From an uncultured delta proteobacterium (lineage in GTDB: Bacteria > Desulfobacterota > Syntrophia > Syntrophales > Smithellaceae), in NCBI GenBank assembly GCA_903907985.1, contig CAIVQG010000043.1:62001-126000 (forward strand): 64,000 bases of DNA, in the 5' to 3' direction. A model generated the notes under the pieces. That model made no database searches, was not told the DNA's origin, and worked only from the letters and a program-made list of their open reading frames with translations. A program made the position numbers and the translations under genes. This document shows, piece by piece, positions 1 to 8,802 of the stretch (position 1 is the stretch's first letter; each line of letters opens with the position of its first letter).

Positions 1-556
1 CGGTTATACCGGTGAAGATGGTTTTGAAATTTATGCTCCAGCCAAGATCATCGGCGATATCTGGGATAGAATTATGAAAGCCGGTCTTGACTTTGGTTTG
101 AAGCCGGCAGGTTTGGGCGCCCGTGATACCCTACGGCTGGAATCCGGCATGATGCTCAACGGGCAGGACATCAGTGAAAGTGTGAGCCCCCTGGAAGTAC
201 CATACAGTTGGCTTGTGGATTTTGATAAGGAATTCGCCGGTGCCGCCGCACTTCGAGCTTTACAGCAATCCGGTATTAAGAAAAAACTGGTCGGACTGGA
301 AATGACCGGACGGGGCATTGCCCGGCACGGCTATAAAGTTTTTCTCGGGGATAAAGAAATCGGTATTGTTACTTCGGGAACCTTCGCGCCGACTTTAAAT
401 AAAGCTATTGGTTTGGCTTTCGTTGATATCGATTACAGCTCACCGGATACCGAAATATCCATTGCTATCCGCGACACTCTTAGTCCGGCAAAAGTTGTAA
501 AAATGCCCTTTTATAAAAGATTAAAAAATACCGTTGTCAAAAGACCGGTAGACTAA
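1..556 (+). CDS. gcvT: Glycine cleavage system T protein (aminomethyltransferase), 3' part
   Basis: The gene enters from outside the window; the reading frame starts at base 2 and about 184 C-terminal residues are present. GcvT takes the aminomethyl group from lipoyl-GcvH, gives it to tetrahydrofolate and releases ammonia. The first visible residues, GYTGEDGFEI, match a well-conserved GcvT stretch. Further on are GLGARDTLRLESGM and a C-terminal barrel-type domain with the family pattern ending in KMPFY. Start and folate-binding N-terminal half are not visible. gcvH follows after 133 bp and gcvPA and gcvPB after that, so this is the head of a complete glycine cleavage operon. The 5' regulatory region, where a glycine riboswitch would sit, is outside the window. 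Confidence 0.95.
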   Translation, partial: GYTGEDGFEIYAPAKIIGDIWDRIMKAGLDFGLKPAGLGARDTLRLESGMMLNGQDISESVSPLEVPYSWLVDFDKEFAGAAALRALQQSGIKKKLVGLEMTGRGIARHGYKVFLGDKEIGIVTSGTFAPTLNKAIGLAFVDIDYSSPDTEISIAIRDTLSPAKVVKMPFYKRLKNTVVKRPVD

Positions 557-560
557 CGCC

Positions 561-612
561 CTGGTAACCTGACCACATGATAACCTGAAGGTCACGCGAG
601 GTGGCGCGAGGG
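561..612. repeat. Intergenic palindromic repeat, GTGACCTTCAGGTTAT family
   Basis: The gcvT-gcvH gap holds GATAACCTGAAGGTCACG (579-596), followed by GCGAGGTGGCGCGAGGG. The reverse complement of the core, GTGACCTTCAGGTTAT, occurs near 12529 and in altered or expanded form near 33732, 35435 and 39919. It is non-coding and lies between two genes of one operon, as REP-type elements often do. Confidence 0.6.
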
Positions 613-689
613 CACAAGGGACGGAATACTGAAGGTTTAAGACATTAAGTTGCAAAGTATAAAAAAGAAATAAATTCAGGAGAACGAAG

Positions 690-1088
690 ATGTCCAAACA
701 AAACTTGAATGATAGACGCTATTCCCGTGATCACGAATGGGCGAAGGACAATGGTGATGGCACAGTTCTGATCGGCATCACCGATTATGCGCAGGAGATG
801 CTCACAGATATCGTTTTTGTCGAACTGCCCCCGATGGGAAAAAAAGTTGTTAAAGGTGAACCGATGGCCGTTGTGGAATCGGTAAAATCAGTATCCGATA
901 TTTATGCTCCGGTCAGTGGAGAGGTCATTGCCATTAATAGTAAATTGGAAGAAGAACCGGCCCTCATTAATTCAGATGCCTTCGGTGAAGGTTGGATTGT
1001 CCGGATGCGCATTGACGATGCCGCTGAACTTGCTTTGCTGCTGGATGCCGCAGCCTATGATTTACTTATTTCCGAGGACAAGCACTGA
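690..1088 (+). CDS. gcvH: Glycine cleavage system H protein
   Basis: GcvH is the small lipoylated carrier that shuttles the methylamine group from P protein to T protein and is reoxidised by L protein. At 132 residues it has the usual length. The lipoyl-acceptor lysine is K66 in VVESVKSVSD, the family hallmark, with the surrounding beta-barrel pattern (DHEWAK, GITDYAQ, LPPMGK). The ATG is preceded by AGGAGAAC. The stop overlaps the start of gcvPA (ATGA-type coupling), so H and P subunits are probably made in step. lipA downstream supplies the sulfur atoms for the lipoyl group. Confidence 0.97.
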   Translation: MSKQNLNDRRYSRDHEWAKDNGDGTVLIGITDYAQEMLTDIVFVELPPMGKKVVKGEPMAVVESVKSVSDIYAPVSGEVIAINSKLEEEPALINSDAFGEGWIVRMRIDDAAELALLLDAAAYDLLISEDKH

Positions 1089-2422
1089 TGGATTATACGC
1101 CTCATACGGAGGAAGATATTATCCAAATGAAGGCAGCTGCCGGTATTGCCGATATCGAGGAGCTGTTTGCCGATATTCCCGCAAAATACCGCCTTGCGCA
1201 ATTGCCGGATATTCCTGCGCCTCTGGCCGAACAGGAAACTATTGCTCTCATGAACAGCCTGGCCAGGAAAAATAAACTGCCGCGTTTGACCTTGACCGGC
1301 GCGGGAGCTTACCATCATTTTATCCCGGCAGTTGTCGGCCACATAATAAACCGCGCTGAATTTTATACCGCCTACACCCCTTATCAGGCGGAAATCAGCC
1401 AGGGCGTCCTACAGGCTATTTACGAATACCAGACAATGATTGCGCACCTCACTGGGATGGAAATAGCTAACGCTTCGATGTATGATGGTGCTTCGGCCAT
1501 GGCCGAAGCCGCAATCCTCTCCGCCAAAACACTGAACCGTTCCAAAATTGTTATTGCCCGGAGTGTCCATCCTGAATATCGGGCTGTTGTGCGCACCTAC
1601 TGCTGGTCTAATGGTTATGAGGTATGTGAAATACCATTTGTGAAGTCCGGACAAATTGATCTGGATTTGCTCCAAAAAGAATTGGATGAAACTGTGGCGG
1701 CCGTTCTGGTGCAAAGCCCCAATTTTTTCGGGAGTATTGAAGATATCGCACCTCTTGCCGATGTGGTTCATGCCAAAGGCGCACTGCTTGTTGCCGGTTT
1801 TACCGACGGCACAGCGCTGGGTATTCTTCAGCCGGCGGGAGAATTAGGAGCTGATTTTGTAGTGGGTGAGGGCCAGAGTTTCGGCAATCCGCTTAATTAT
1901 GGCGGCCCTTATCTTGGCGTTTTTGCCGCCCGCGAAAAATTCCTGCGCCGGATTCCCGGACGTCTGGTTGGAGCTACAGTGGATAAAAACGGCCGGCGCG
2001 GTTTTGTTTTGACTCTTCAGACTCGGGAGCAGCATATCCGCCGCGAAAAAGCCACCTCCAACATTTGCTCCAATGAGGCTCTCTGTGCCCTGGCGGCAGG
2101 AGTTTATCTGGCAACATTAGGCCAGAATCTGCAAAAACTGGCTGCCTTAAATATTCAGAAAACACAGTATTTGAAAAAACAGCTTCTGGGTCTTCCCGGT
2201 TGGAAAGAAGTTTTTACGGCGCCGGTTTACAATGAATTTGCCGTGAGTTGCCCCGATGCCCGCAAAGTAAATGAAGCGCTGAAGAAGGAAGGGATTATCG
2301 GGGGCTATGAATTGCAGAAAGATTACCCCGAATTGAAAAACACTCTGCTCTTTTGTGCTACAGAAATGTTATCCAGAGAAGATATTGACCGGGTGGTGGA
2401 TACAGTTAAAGGAGATCGCTGA
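1088..2422 (+). CDS. gcvPA: Glycine dehydrogenase (decarboxylating) subunit 1
   Basis: This is the alpha subunit of the two-subunit P protein, the PLP enzyme that decarboxylates glycine and passes methylamine to lipoyl-GcvH. The 444-residue protein is the N-terminal half of what is a single chain in E. coli. Recognisable stretches are [30 protein letters not shown] and the late [16 protein letters not shown] block. The PLP lysine is not on this subunit but on GcvPB. It overlaps both neighbours by a few bases, so gcvH, gcvPA and gcvPB are translationally coupled. The split form is typical of Firmicutes, archaea, Thermotogae and many deltaproteobacteria. Confidence 0.97.
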   Translation: MDYTPHTEEDIIQMKAAAGIADIEELFADIPAKYRLAQLPDIPAPLAEQETIALMNSLARKNKLPRLTLTGAGAYHHFIPAVVGHIINRAEFYTAYTPYQAEISQGVLQAIYEYQTMIAHLTGMEIANASMYDGASAMAEAAILSAKTLNRSKIVIARSVHPEYRAVVRTYCWSNGYEVCEIPFVKSGQIDLDLLQKELDETVAAVLVQSPNFFGSIEDIAPLADVVHAKGALLVAGFTDGTALGILQPAGELGADFVVGEGQSFGNPLNYGGPYLGVFAAREKFLRRIPGRLVGATVDKNGRRGFVLTLQTREQHIRREKATSNICSNEALCALAAGVYLATLGQNLQKLAALNIQKTQYLKKQLLGLPGWKEVFTAPVYNEFAVSCPDARKVNEALKKEGIIGGYELQKDYPELKNTLLFCATEMLSREDIDRVVDTVKGDR

Positions 2423-3864
2423 TGGAGTTGATTTTTGAAAAAAGCCGCCCCGGACGCAGCGCCGGCAGTATTCCCGCCAGCGACGTTCCCGCAATAAATA
2501 TTGAAGACGTTATCGATAGAAAATATTTGCGCTCCGGACTCGATTTGCCGGAAGTAGCCGAAGTGGATTTGATTCGCCACTACACCAATTTATCGCGGCG
2601 CAATTTCGGCGTTGATCTGGGCTTTTATCCGCTGGGTTCCTGCACCATGAAATACAACCCCAAAGTCAATGAAAACGCCGCCGCCTTGCCCGGATTTACG
2701 GGATTGCATCCCTATGCTGATGATGAATTGGCGCAGGGTAATCTGCAATTAATGGCCCAGATGCAGCAGTACCTTTGCAGTATTTTCGGTATGGCGGAAT
2801 TCACTCTGCAACCGGCTGCCGGTGCCCATGGCGAACTTACCGGCATCATGATGATTAAAAAGTATTTTGAAAAGAAGGGCGAGAAGCGTCATCGCATCCT
2901 TATTCCTGATGCCGCCCACGGCACCAATCCGGCCTCCGGAGCGCTTTGCGGATTTGAAACAGTAACTCTTTGCTCCAACTCCGAAGGCGGCGTGGATATT
3001 GATCACTTAAAATCTTTAATGACGGAAGACGTCGCCGCCTTGATGCTGACCAATCCCAATACGCTGGGCCTTTTTGAACGCAATATCGAAGAAGTATCCC
3101 ACATCGTCCATGAAAAAGGCGGTCTGCTTTATGCCGACGGCGCCAATGCCAACGCTTTTTTGGGCATAACCAGACCGGGAGATTTGGGCTTCGATGTCAT
3201 TCAGCTCAATCTGCATAAAACATTTTCCACGCCGCATGGCGGCGGTGGTCCCGGCAGTGGCCCGGTGGGAGTGGGTCCGGCACTGGTCGATTATCTTCCT
3301 GTGCCGCGAATTGTTAAAACAGACAATAGTTATCGGTGGTCGGAAAATTATCCGGATTCCATCGGTCGTGTGCGGGCTTTTTACGGCAACTTCAATGTTG
3401 TCGTCAAAGCCTACGCTTACATCCGCTCGCTGGGTGCGCAAGGTCTGAAGCGTGCCACCCAAATGGCGGTGCTCAATGCCAATTACATCAAAGAAAAATT
3501 AAAACCATATTTTGATTTGCCTTACGATCGTGTTTGTATGCACGAGTGTGTTTTTTCCGGCTCCCGACAGGTAGCCCAAAGCGGTGTGCACACCACGGAT
3601 ATTGCCAAACGATTGATTGATTTTGGTTATCATCCGCCGACGATTTACTTCCCGATGATTGTTCCGGAAGCTCTTATGATTGAGCCGACAGAAACGGAAA
3701 GCAAAGAAACTTTGGATGCTTTTTGTGAGGCGATGATTACCATTGCTCATGAAGCACAGGAAAGCCCGCATCGGGTAAAAGATGCACCATTGAGCACAGA
3801 GGTTAATAGACTGGACGAAGTGCTGGCGGCCCGCAAGCCCGATGTGGCTTGGAAAAAGCAATAG
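2422..3864 (+). CDS. gcvPB: Glycine dehydrogenase (decarboxylating) subunit 2
   Basis: The beta subunit of glycine dehydrogenase carries the cofactor. The 480-residue chain has the PLP-binding lysine at K266 in [17 protein letters not shown], with the glycine-rich loop right behind it. The [13 protein letters not shown] and [11 protein letters not shown] stretches near the N-terminus are also family signatures. It pairs with GcvPA encoded directly upstream (ATGA overlap). The gene is full length with no frame disruption. It is followed by a palindromic element rather than a T-rich terminator, so transcription may run on to lipA 114 bp downstream. Confidence 0.97.
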   Translation: MELIFEKSRPGRSAGSIPASDVPAINIEDVIDRKYLRSGLDLPEVAEVDLIRHYTNLSRRNFGVDLGFYPLGSCTMKYNPKVNENAAALPGFTGLHPYADDELAQGNLQLMAQMQQYLCSIFGMAEFTLQPAAGAHGELTGIMMIKKYFEKKGEKRHRILIPDAAHGTNPASGALCGFETVTLCSNSEGGVDIDHLKSLMTEDVAALMLTNPNTLGLFERNIEEVSHIVHEKGGLLYADGANANAFLGITRPGDLGFDVIQLNLHKTFSTPHGGGGPGSGPVGVGPALVDYLPVPRIVKTDNSYRWSENYPDSIGRVRAFYGNFNVVVKAYAYIRSLGAQGLKRATQMAVLNANYIKEKLKPYFDLPYDRVCMHECVFSGSRQVAQSGVHTTDIAKRLIDFGYHPPTIYFPMIVPEALMIEPTETESKETLDAFCEAMITIAHEAQESPHRVKDAPLSTEVNRLDEVLAARKPDVAWKKQ

Positions 3865-3872
3865 CAGATCAT

Positions 3873-3912
3873 GCCGGACCCCGTATCAGGTACGGGGCAG
3901 GCCCGATCCGGC
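3873..3912. repeat. Nested palindrome between gcvPB and lipA
   Basis: An outer inverted repeat GCCGGA (3873-3878)/TCCGGC (3907-3912) encloses an inner one CCCCGTA (3879-3885)/TACGGGG (3891-3897). There is no T-run after it, so it looks like a REP-type element or mRNA-stabilising hairpin rather than a factor-independent terminator. Confidence 0.55.
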
Positions 3913-3978
3913 AGCCAGGAAAAATATCACTCCTAATGGCATTTATTAAAAGCTATTCACGGAAATAAGTGCTTTTTT

Positions 3979-4848
3979 ATGACTATTCCCCAAATAAAAA
4001 AAGAGCAGCTCCTCCGCAAGCCTTCCTGGTTAAAAGTTCGTCTGCCTATAGCTGCGGAATGCCGGAAAATTAAAACAACTCTGGCTCAGTTGAAACTCCA
4101 TACGGTCTGCCAGGAAGCGGCCTGTCCCAATATTGCCGAATGTTTTGCCGGTGGTACGGCCACTTTTTTAATTCTCGGAAACATCTGTACAAGGCATTGT
4201 TTCTATTGCCATGTGCAACACGGCGTTCCCCTGCCCATAGTGGAAAACGAGGTAGATCAGCTCATAGCTGCCGTACAGAAAATGGACTTGAAATATATCG
4301 TCATAACTTCGGTTACGCGCGATGATCTGCCTGACGGTGGCGCCGGCATTTTTGCCGAATGCATCAATCAATTGCGCCACGCTCAAGCTGATTGCAAAAT
4401 CGAAGTATTGATTCCCGATTTTCAAGGCAATTTCCCTGCGCTGGAAAAAGTTATAGCCGCCGGGCCTTCTGTCATCAATCATAATATGGAAACTGTAAAA
4501 CCTTTGTTTCCTCAGTTGCGTCCTCAAGGCAATTATGATGTTTCTCTGGAGCTTCTTTCCCGCGTATCTTCATCGTCCGTAATTTCCAAAAGTGGTTTTA
4601 TGATCGGCTTCGGCGAAAGTAATGATGATATTCTAAGGTTGATGGATGATCTGGCAGCTGTTTCCTGTGAGCGCCTGACCATCGGACAATACCAGAGGCC
4701 GACGATGCAGCATTGGCCGGTTGCTAAATACTATCATCCGGACGAGTTTGCGAGGTATAAAGAAATTGCCTGTAAACTCGGTTTTCAATATGTGGAGGCA
4801 GGACCACTGGTGCGCAGCTCCTATCACGCGGCAATGGCCGACCTTTAA
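3979..4848 (+). CDS. lipA: Lipoyl synthase
   Basis: LipA is a radical SAM enzyme that inserts two sulfur atoms into octanoyl chains on carrier proteins such as GcvH. Its 289 residues show both cysteine triads: C44, C49 and C55 (CX4CX5C) for the auxiliary [4Fe-4S] cluster that donates sulfur, and C70, C74 and C77 (CX3CX2C) for the SAM cluster. The C-terminal RSSYHA supplies the conserved serine ligand of the auxiliary cluster. Placement behind gcvT-H-PA-PB fits its job of activating GcvH. No lipB or lplA is in view, so the octanoyl or lipoate attachment enzyme must lie elsewhere. Confidence 0.97.
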   Translation: MTIPQIKKEQLLRKPSWLKVRLPIAAECRKIKTTLAQLKLHTVCQEAACPNIAECFAGGTATFLILGNICTRHCFYCHVQHGVPLPIVENEVDQLIAAVQKMDLKYIVITSVTRDDLPDGGAGIFAECINQLRHAQADCKIEVLIPDFQGNFPALEKVIAAGPSVINHNMETVKPLFPQLRPQGNYDVSLELLSRVSSSSVISKSGFMIGFGESNDDILRLMDDLAAVSCERLTIGQYQRPTMQHWPVAKYYHPDEFARYKEIACKLGFQYVEAGPLVRSSYHAAMADL

Positions 4849-4864
4849 GAACATTATTATGTCA

Positions 4865-4893
4865 TTGACATAACTGTATTCTCTCTTTATATT
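4865..4893 (+). promoter_or_regulatory. Sigma-70 type promoter, near consensus
   Basis: TTGACA (4865-4870), a 17-bp spacer, then TATATT (4888-4893). Predicted transcription start is about 4900, some 55 bp before the gene at 4956. The short gaps downstream suggest that it drives the small membrane protein, the MBL-fold protein and larC-larB as one unit. Confidence 0.7.
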
Positions 4894-4955
4894 CCCAACC
4901 GGTAGACAAACCTCTCATTTCGGCAAATAAAAGTATTATATGTGGAGATATTAAA

Positions 4956-5342
4956 ATGGATAGCAAAGGTGGAAAAAATAAAATTGGTTGGAAATTGCAG
5001 CTTGCGGGCATTCTGCTCGTGCCGGTAATCTGCTTTGTTCTATACACCTGGTTTACACTAACTTGGAGCTTTTCCCGGGGCGAGCGGGCGGGGTATATTC
5101 AGAAACTGTCCCAAAGCGGCTGGGTTTGTAAAACATGGGAAGGTGAAATGGCCATGGTAACTATGCCCGGCGCCATACCGGATAAATTCCTGTTCAGTAT
5201 CAGGGACGGGGAAGTGGCCAAGCGAATCAATAAACTTGCCGGTAAACGGGTAGTCCTCGTTTATGAACAGCATCGAGGCGTTCCGACAAACTGCTTCGGC
5301 GATACACAATATTTTGTTGTCGATGCCAAAACCATTGAATAG
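4956..5342 (+). CDS. Conserved hypothetical small membrane-anchored protein
   Basis: A 128-residue protein with one hydrophobic segment at about residues 15-35 and a basic N-terminus, so probably a single-pass inner-membrane protein with the rest outside the cytoplasm. The remainder has a GERAGYIQKLSQSGWVCKTWEGE stretch, a pattern I recall from small uncharacterised proteins, and ends in a beta-rich region. I cannot assign a function. The start follows GTGGAGAT with good spacing. It is the first gene after the promoter at 4865 and lies 88 bp ahead of the MBL-fold gene, so the two may be co-transcribed. Confidence 0.75.
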   Translation: MDSKGGKNKIGWKLQLAGILLVPVICFVLYTWFTLTWSFSRGERAGYIQKLSQSGWVCKTWEGEMAMVTMPGAIPDKFLFSIRDGEVAKRINKLAGKRVVLVYEQHRGVPTNCFGDTQYFVVDAKTIE

Positions 5343-5430
5343 AAAAGTGAGAAAGCAAATCTTAATCTGTATTATCGGGAGAATCAACTATGCTGGATTT
5401 CAAGAATGAACCCGCAAGGAGGAGAGACTT

Positions 5431-6171
5431 ATGGGAAAAATCTTCATTTCATGCGTGTGCTGTATCTTTTTTTGTACAGGAGTGACGATGGCCGCAGAAA
5501 ATAATTTAGTAACAGATAAAATCAAAACAGGGCAGGGGGAGCTGGCGATTACCTTTCTGGGGCATGCGACATTGATGGTGTCCTACGAAGGAAAGATCAT
5601 CCACATTGATCCAGTTTCACAGTATGCCGATTATTCGAACCTGCCAAAAGCCGATTTGATCCTGGTGACCCATGAACACGGCGATCACCTCGATCTTAAG
5701 GCGATAGAGGCCATCAAAACGGACAAAACCATGGTAGTAGTTACGGAGAATGTTGCCCAACAGGTTAAGGGCGGCATTGTCCTGAAAAACGGCGATGAAA
5801 AAACAATTCAGGGATTTCAGATTGCAGCCGTTCCTGCATACAACCTTGTGAACATGCGGAGCCCCGGCGTCCCCTACCACGCGAAAGGCGTAGGTAATGG
5901 TTACATTATCACTTGCGGAGACAAACGCGTATATATTGCCGGAGACACGGAAAACACACCGGAAATGAAGAGCCTCCGGCAGATAGATATCGCCTTCCTG
6001 CCCATGAATCTTCCCTACACAATGACGCCGGAGATGGTTTCCGATGCTGCAAAAGCCTTCCGCCCCAAAATCCTTTACCCTTACCATTACGGCAATACGA
6101 ACACGCAAAAATTAATTGACCTACTGCGAGACGAGAAAGATATCGAAGTGCGCATCCGCAAAATGATGTAA
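5431..6171 (+). CDS. Secreted metallo-beta-lactamase-fold hydrolase
   Basis: A 246-residue MBL-fold protein. An N-terminal signal peptide (about residues 1-22, hydrophobic core followed by AMAA-type residues) predicts export. The metal-binding signature HEHGDH is at residues 81-86, with the later aspartate in AGDTENT and histidine in YPYHYGNT completing the di-metal site. It resembles the UPF0173/UlaG-like branch of metal-dependent hydrolases; the substrate is unknown. The start has a strong AAGGAGGAGAG ribosome site. It ends 12 bp before larC, so it is in the same transcription unit, but I see no known link of this family to nickel-pincer synthesis. Confidence 0.88.
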   Translation: MGKIFISCVCCIFFCTGVTMAAENNLVTDKIKTGQGELAITFLGHATLMVSYEGKIIHIDPVSQYADYSNLPKADLILVTHEHGDHLDLKAIEAIKTDKTMVVVTENVAQQVKGGIVLKNGDEKTIQGFQIAAVPAYNLVNMRSPGVPYHAKGVGNGYIITCGDKRVYIAGDTENTPEMKSLRQIDIAFLPMNLPYTMTPEMVSDAAKAFRPKILYPYHYGNTNTQKLIDLLRDEKDIEVRIRKMM

Positions 6172-6183
6172 TGGGATTAATTT

Positions 6184-7407
6184 ATGAAGATATTATATTA
6201 TGATTGTTTTTCCGGGATCAGCGGCGACATGAATCTGGGTGTTATGCTTGATCTTGGCGTAGCCCCGGAGTACCTGCTTCACGAATTGCAGAAAATGGAT
6301 ATCGGGGAATACGAGGTCAAAATTACGCAAGACAAGAGGAAAGGAATTACGGGAACCAGAGTTGAAGTTGTCGTGAATTCCGCTGTTGCAGCTTGCCACG
6401 GTCAAGCATTCGGTGAAAGAACATTTAAAGACATCGTCCGGATCATCAATCAGAGTGAATTATCCGAAAAGGTAAAAAGTATCAGCCTCAATATCTTCCA
6501 ACGTCTTGCCGAAGCGGAAGGGAAGGTTCATAGACACAAGACAGAAGATGTTCATTTTCACGAAGTCGGCGCGGTCGATTCCATTGTTGATATTGTAGGT
6601 GCGGCGATTTGTCTGGACTGCCTGCAACCGGACCGGATAATATCCTCTCCAGTTGAGGTTGGCGGAGGTTTTGTCCGGTGCGCTCATGGAATTTTACCTG
6701 TGCCGGCGCCAGCGACTATAGAAATCCTTAAGGGCATTCCTGTCAAATCAGGCGCTGTTCCCTTCGAAACCACGACCCCAACAGGTGCCGCAATTCTGGC
6801 GGCCACCGTTGATGCTTTTACGGAAGACATTAGTTTTACCACTCTGAAAATCGGGTACGGAATCGGCCACCGGGATACGGATATTCCAAATGTGCTGCGC
6901 GCTTATCTGGGAGAGATGCCACCGGAAGCAATTTCGGGCGATGCGGATGATACTCAAAAGCAAATGGCCATTCTGGTAGAATGTAACATCGATGATATGA
7001 ACCCGGAAATGTATGAAGATGTAATGGAGACTTTGTTGGCGCAGGGGGCTTACGACGTATTTCTTACCCCAATAATTATGAAAAAGTCCCGTCCGGCGAT
7101 CCAACTCAGTGTCCTGTGTAGTGAGAGCGAACGGCTGGCCATCGAGGAGATTATCTGGGTGCGTACTTCCACTTTCGGCCTGAGATGGCAGCGTGTCTCC
7201 AAATCCATGCTCCAGCGCGATTTTTCAACTGTCTCCACAAAATTCGGGGATGTATCCATTAAAAATGGCTATTGGCAGGGCCGGAAAATTAAATCCAAGG
7301 CAGAGTACGAAGATTGCAGAAGATTGGCGCAGGAGCAAGGCGTCAGCATCAAAGAAATATATGATTCTTTGCTTTTTATCAAAGAGCCGGATGATCAGAA
7401 AAAATAG
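6184..7407 (+). CDS. larC: Nickel-pincer cofactor biosynthesis protein LarC (nickel insertion)
   Basis: LarC (formerly DUF111) is the CTP-dependent nickel insertase that completes the nickel-pincer nucleotide, the cofactor of lactate racemase and related LarA enzymes. The 407-residue protein begins with the family signature YYDCFSGISGDM and contains the VHFHEVGAVDSIVDIVGA and PTGAAILA stretches. In Lactiplantibacillus plantarum the gene is split and read through a frameshift; here it is one continuous frame. It lies 12 bp after the MBL-fold gene and 11 bp before larB, forming an operon. larE follows about 3 kb downstream, beyond a caspase-like gene; larA is absent from the window. Confidence 0.93.
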   Translation: MKILYYDCFSGISGDMNLGVMLDLGVAPEYLLHELQKMDIGEYEVKITQDKRKGITGTRVEVVVNSAVAACHGQAFGERTFKDIVRIINQSELSEKVKSISLNIFQRLAEAEGKVHRHKTEDVHFHEVGAVDSIVDIVGAAICLDCLQPDRIISSPVEVGGGFVRCAHGILPVPAPATIEILKGIPVKSGAVPFETTTPTGAAILAATVDAFTEDISFTTLKIGYGIGHRDTDIPNVLRAYLGEMPPEAISGDADDTQKQMAILVECNIDDMNPEMYEDVMETLLAQGAYDVFLTPIIMKKSRPAIQLSVLCSESERLAIEEIIWVRTSTFGLRWQRVSKSMLQRDFSTVSTKFGDVSIKNGYWQGRKIKSKAEYEDCRRLAQEQGVSIKEIYDSLLFIKEPDDQKK

Positions 7408-7418
7408 GGATGTAAAAT

Positions 7419-8168
7419 ATGAATGCCGATAAAACGCGTTTGCTGCTGGAAAGTATCCGGGACAAGAAAATCGATATCGAAGAAGGTATCACCCGGTTAC
7501 AGACCATGTCTTACGTTGATCTGGGATGCGCGAAGCTCGATACCCACCGGGAACGGCGGGTTGGTTATCCGGAGGTAATCTATTGTCCGGGAAAAACAAC
7601 CGAACAGGTGAAGACGATTATTCGGGCAATGCTTTCTCTGGATTCAAACATTCTGGCCACACGCGCCACGGAAGAATTGTATGAGGAGATAAAGCAGATG
7701 TGTCCCGATGCCATCTATAATTTTCTGGCCAGGACTATCACCGTTCAGAAAAAAGTAATGGAAACACCGGACAGTTATATTGCCGTCGTCACGGCAGGAA
7801 CATCGGACCTGCCCGTTGCCGAGGAAGCTGCAGTTACCGCGGAGATTTTCGGCAATCGCGTAGAAAGGATCGTCGATGTTGGTGTGGCCGGTGTGCACCG
7901 CCTGTTTGACAAACTGGACAGCATCCGGGGGGCCAAAGTGATTGTCGTTGCCGCCGGCATGGAAGGCGCCCTGCCCAGTATCATCGGCGGGCTTGTGGAT
8001 AAGCCGGTGATCGCCGTGCCGACCAGCGTTGGCTATGGAGCCAGTTTCCAGGGAATCGCGGCGCTTTTGTCCATGCTCAACAGCTGCGCCGGCGGTGTTT
8101 GCGTAGTCAATATCGACAATGGTTTCGGGGCGGGGTATATGGCGAGTATGATTAATAAACTGCGATAG
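7419..8168 (+). CDS. larB: Nickel-pincer cofactor biosynthesis protein LarB (NaAD carboxylase/hydrolase)
   Basis: LarB carboxylates the pyridinium ring of nicotinic acid adenine dinucleotide and hydrolyses it, the first step towards the nickel-pincer cofactor. The 249-residue protein has an N-terminal helical region and, from about residue 125, a domain related to PurE (AIR carboxylase/mutase): VVTAGTSDLPVAEEA, then AAGMEGALPSIIGGL and VPTSVGYGASF. These glycine- and serine-rich loops form the substrate pocket in the family. It starts 11 bp after larC. A 634-bp gene-free stretch follows, so the operon probably ends here. Confidence 0.93.
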   Translation: MNADKTRLLLESIRDKKIDIEEGITRLQTMSYVDLGCAKLDTHRERRVGYPEVIYCPGKTTEQVKTIIRAMLSLDSNILATRATEELYEEIKQMCPDAIYNFLARTITVQKKVMETPDSYIAVVTAGTSDLPVAEEAAVTAEIFGNRVERIVDVGVAGVHRLFDKLDSIRGAKVIVVAAGMEGALPSIIGGLVDKPVIAVPTSVGYGASFQGIAALLSMLNSCAGGVCVVNIDNGFGAGYMASMINKLR

Positions 8169-8802
8169 TTTCACCGATTTTGAAAATAATTCCGGTTTAT
8201 TAGGGAAACGAACATATGAAAACCATCTTTCTTCCTCTAAGTGAGTGGCAAGTAACTCTTGAGAGCATACTCTATTTCAAATGATATTCATTACGCTATA
8301 AACTCCAGAAGACAGTAGATCTTCTAAACAATAGATAAATTTCCTATAAATTACCTGCGGGGTTTTTAGTCTCCATTACCCTGAAATGGCCAGCGACAAA
8401 ATTTCGTTCCCTTTGATTGTAAAAATATTTTTCCTTTCGATTCTTTTTTAAAGAGGATATAAATATATCGAAAAATCGGAAAAATAGTTGCCATGTATAT
8501 TAATTATTGGATCAAAAGAAAATGAAGAATAATGCGAAATCCGGATTTAATACTATTCTCTTAGCGGCTGATTAGGACATATCAACGAATACGAGTGAAA
8601 TCTGCAATTTGAGCAGAGGGTTTCAAACAATCTGGAATACTTATAAATCAATTATGGACATCACTTTGGAAAGTATACCATTTCATCCCATCAAAAAACC
8701 AATTGCACAACTATTATTAATAAAGTATGAAATTACGTGGCATTTGAGAGTTTTCGCCCACCAATACACTACTTTTACCAGCCCGCTAAGAAGGAGAATC
8801 CT
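8169..8802. other. AT-rich intergenic region upstream of the caspase-like gene
   Basis: These 634 bp are AT-rich and hold no convincing gene. A 22-codon frame from 8216 and a 65-codon frame at 8609 show no recognisable protein features. I see no clear terminator for larB and no consensus promoter. The region separates larC-larB from the caspase-like gene and larE and may mark a past rearrangement or insertion inside the lar locus. Confidence 0.5.

Noticed and set aside
5390-5480. Short frame from an ATG at 5390 with a GGGAG ribosome site, overlapping the MBL-fold gene start
   Set aside because: About 29 codons, out of frame with a well-supported gene, and no sign of conservation can be judged from one sequence.
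8216-8284. A 22-codon + strand frame after larB ending in TGA, continuing open for about 18 codons beyond it
   Set aside because: Considered as a leader peptide or a selenocysteine readthrough because selB is present. There is no SECIS-like hairpin right after the TGA that I can see, no strong ribosome site and no recognisable protein.
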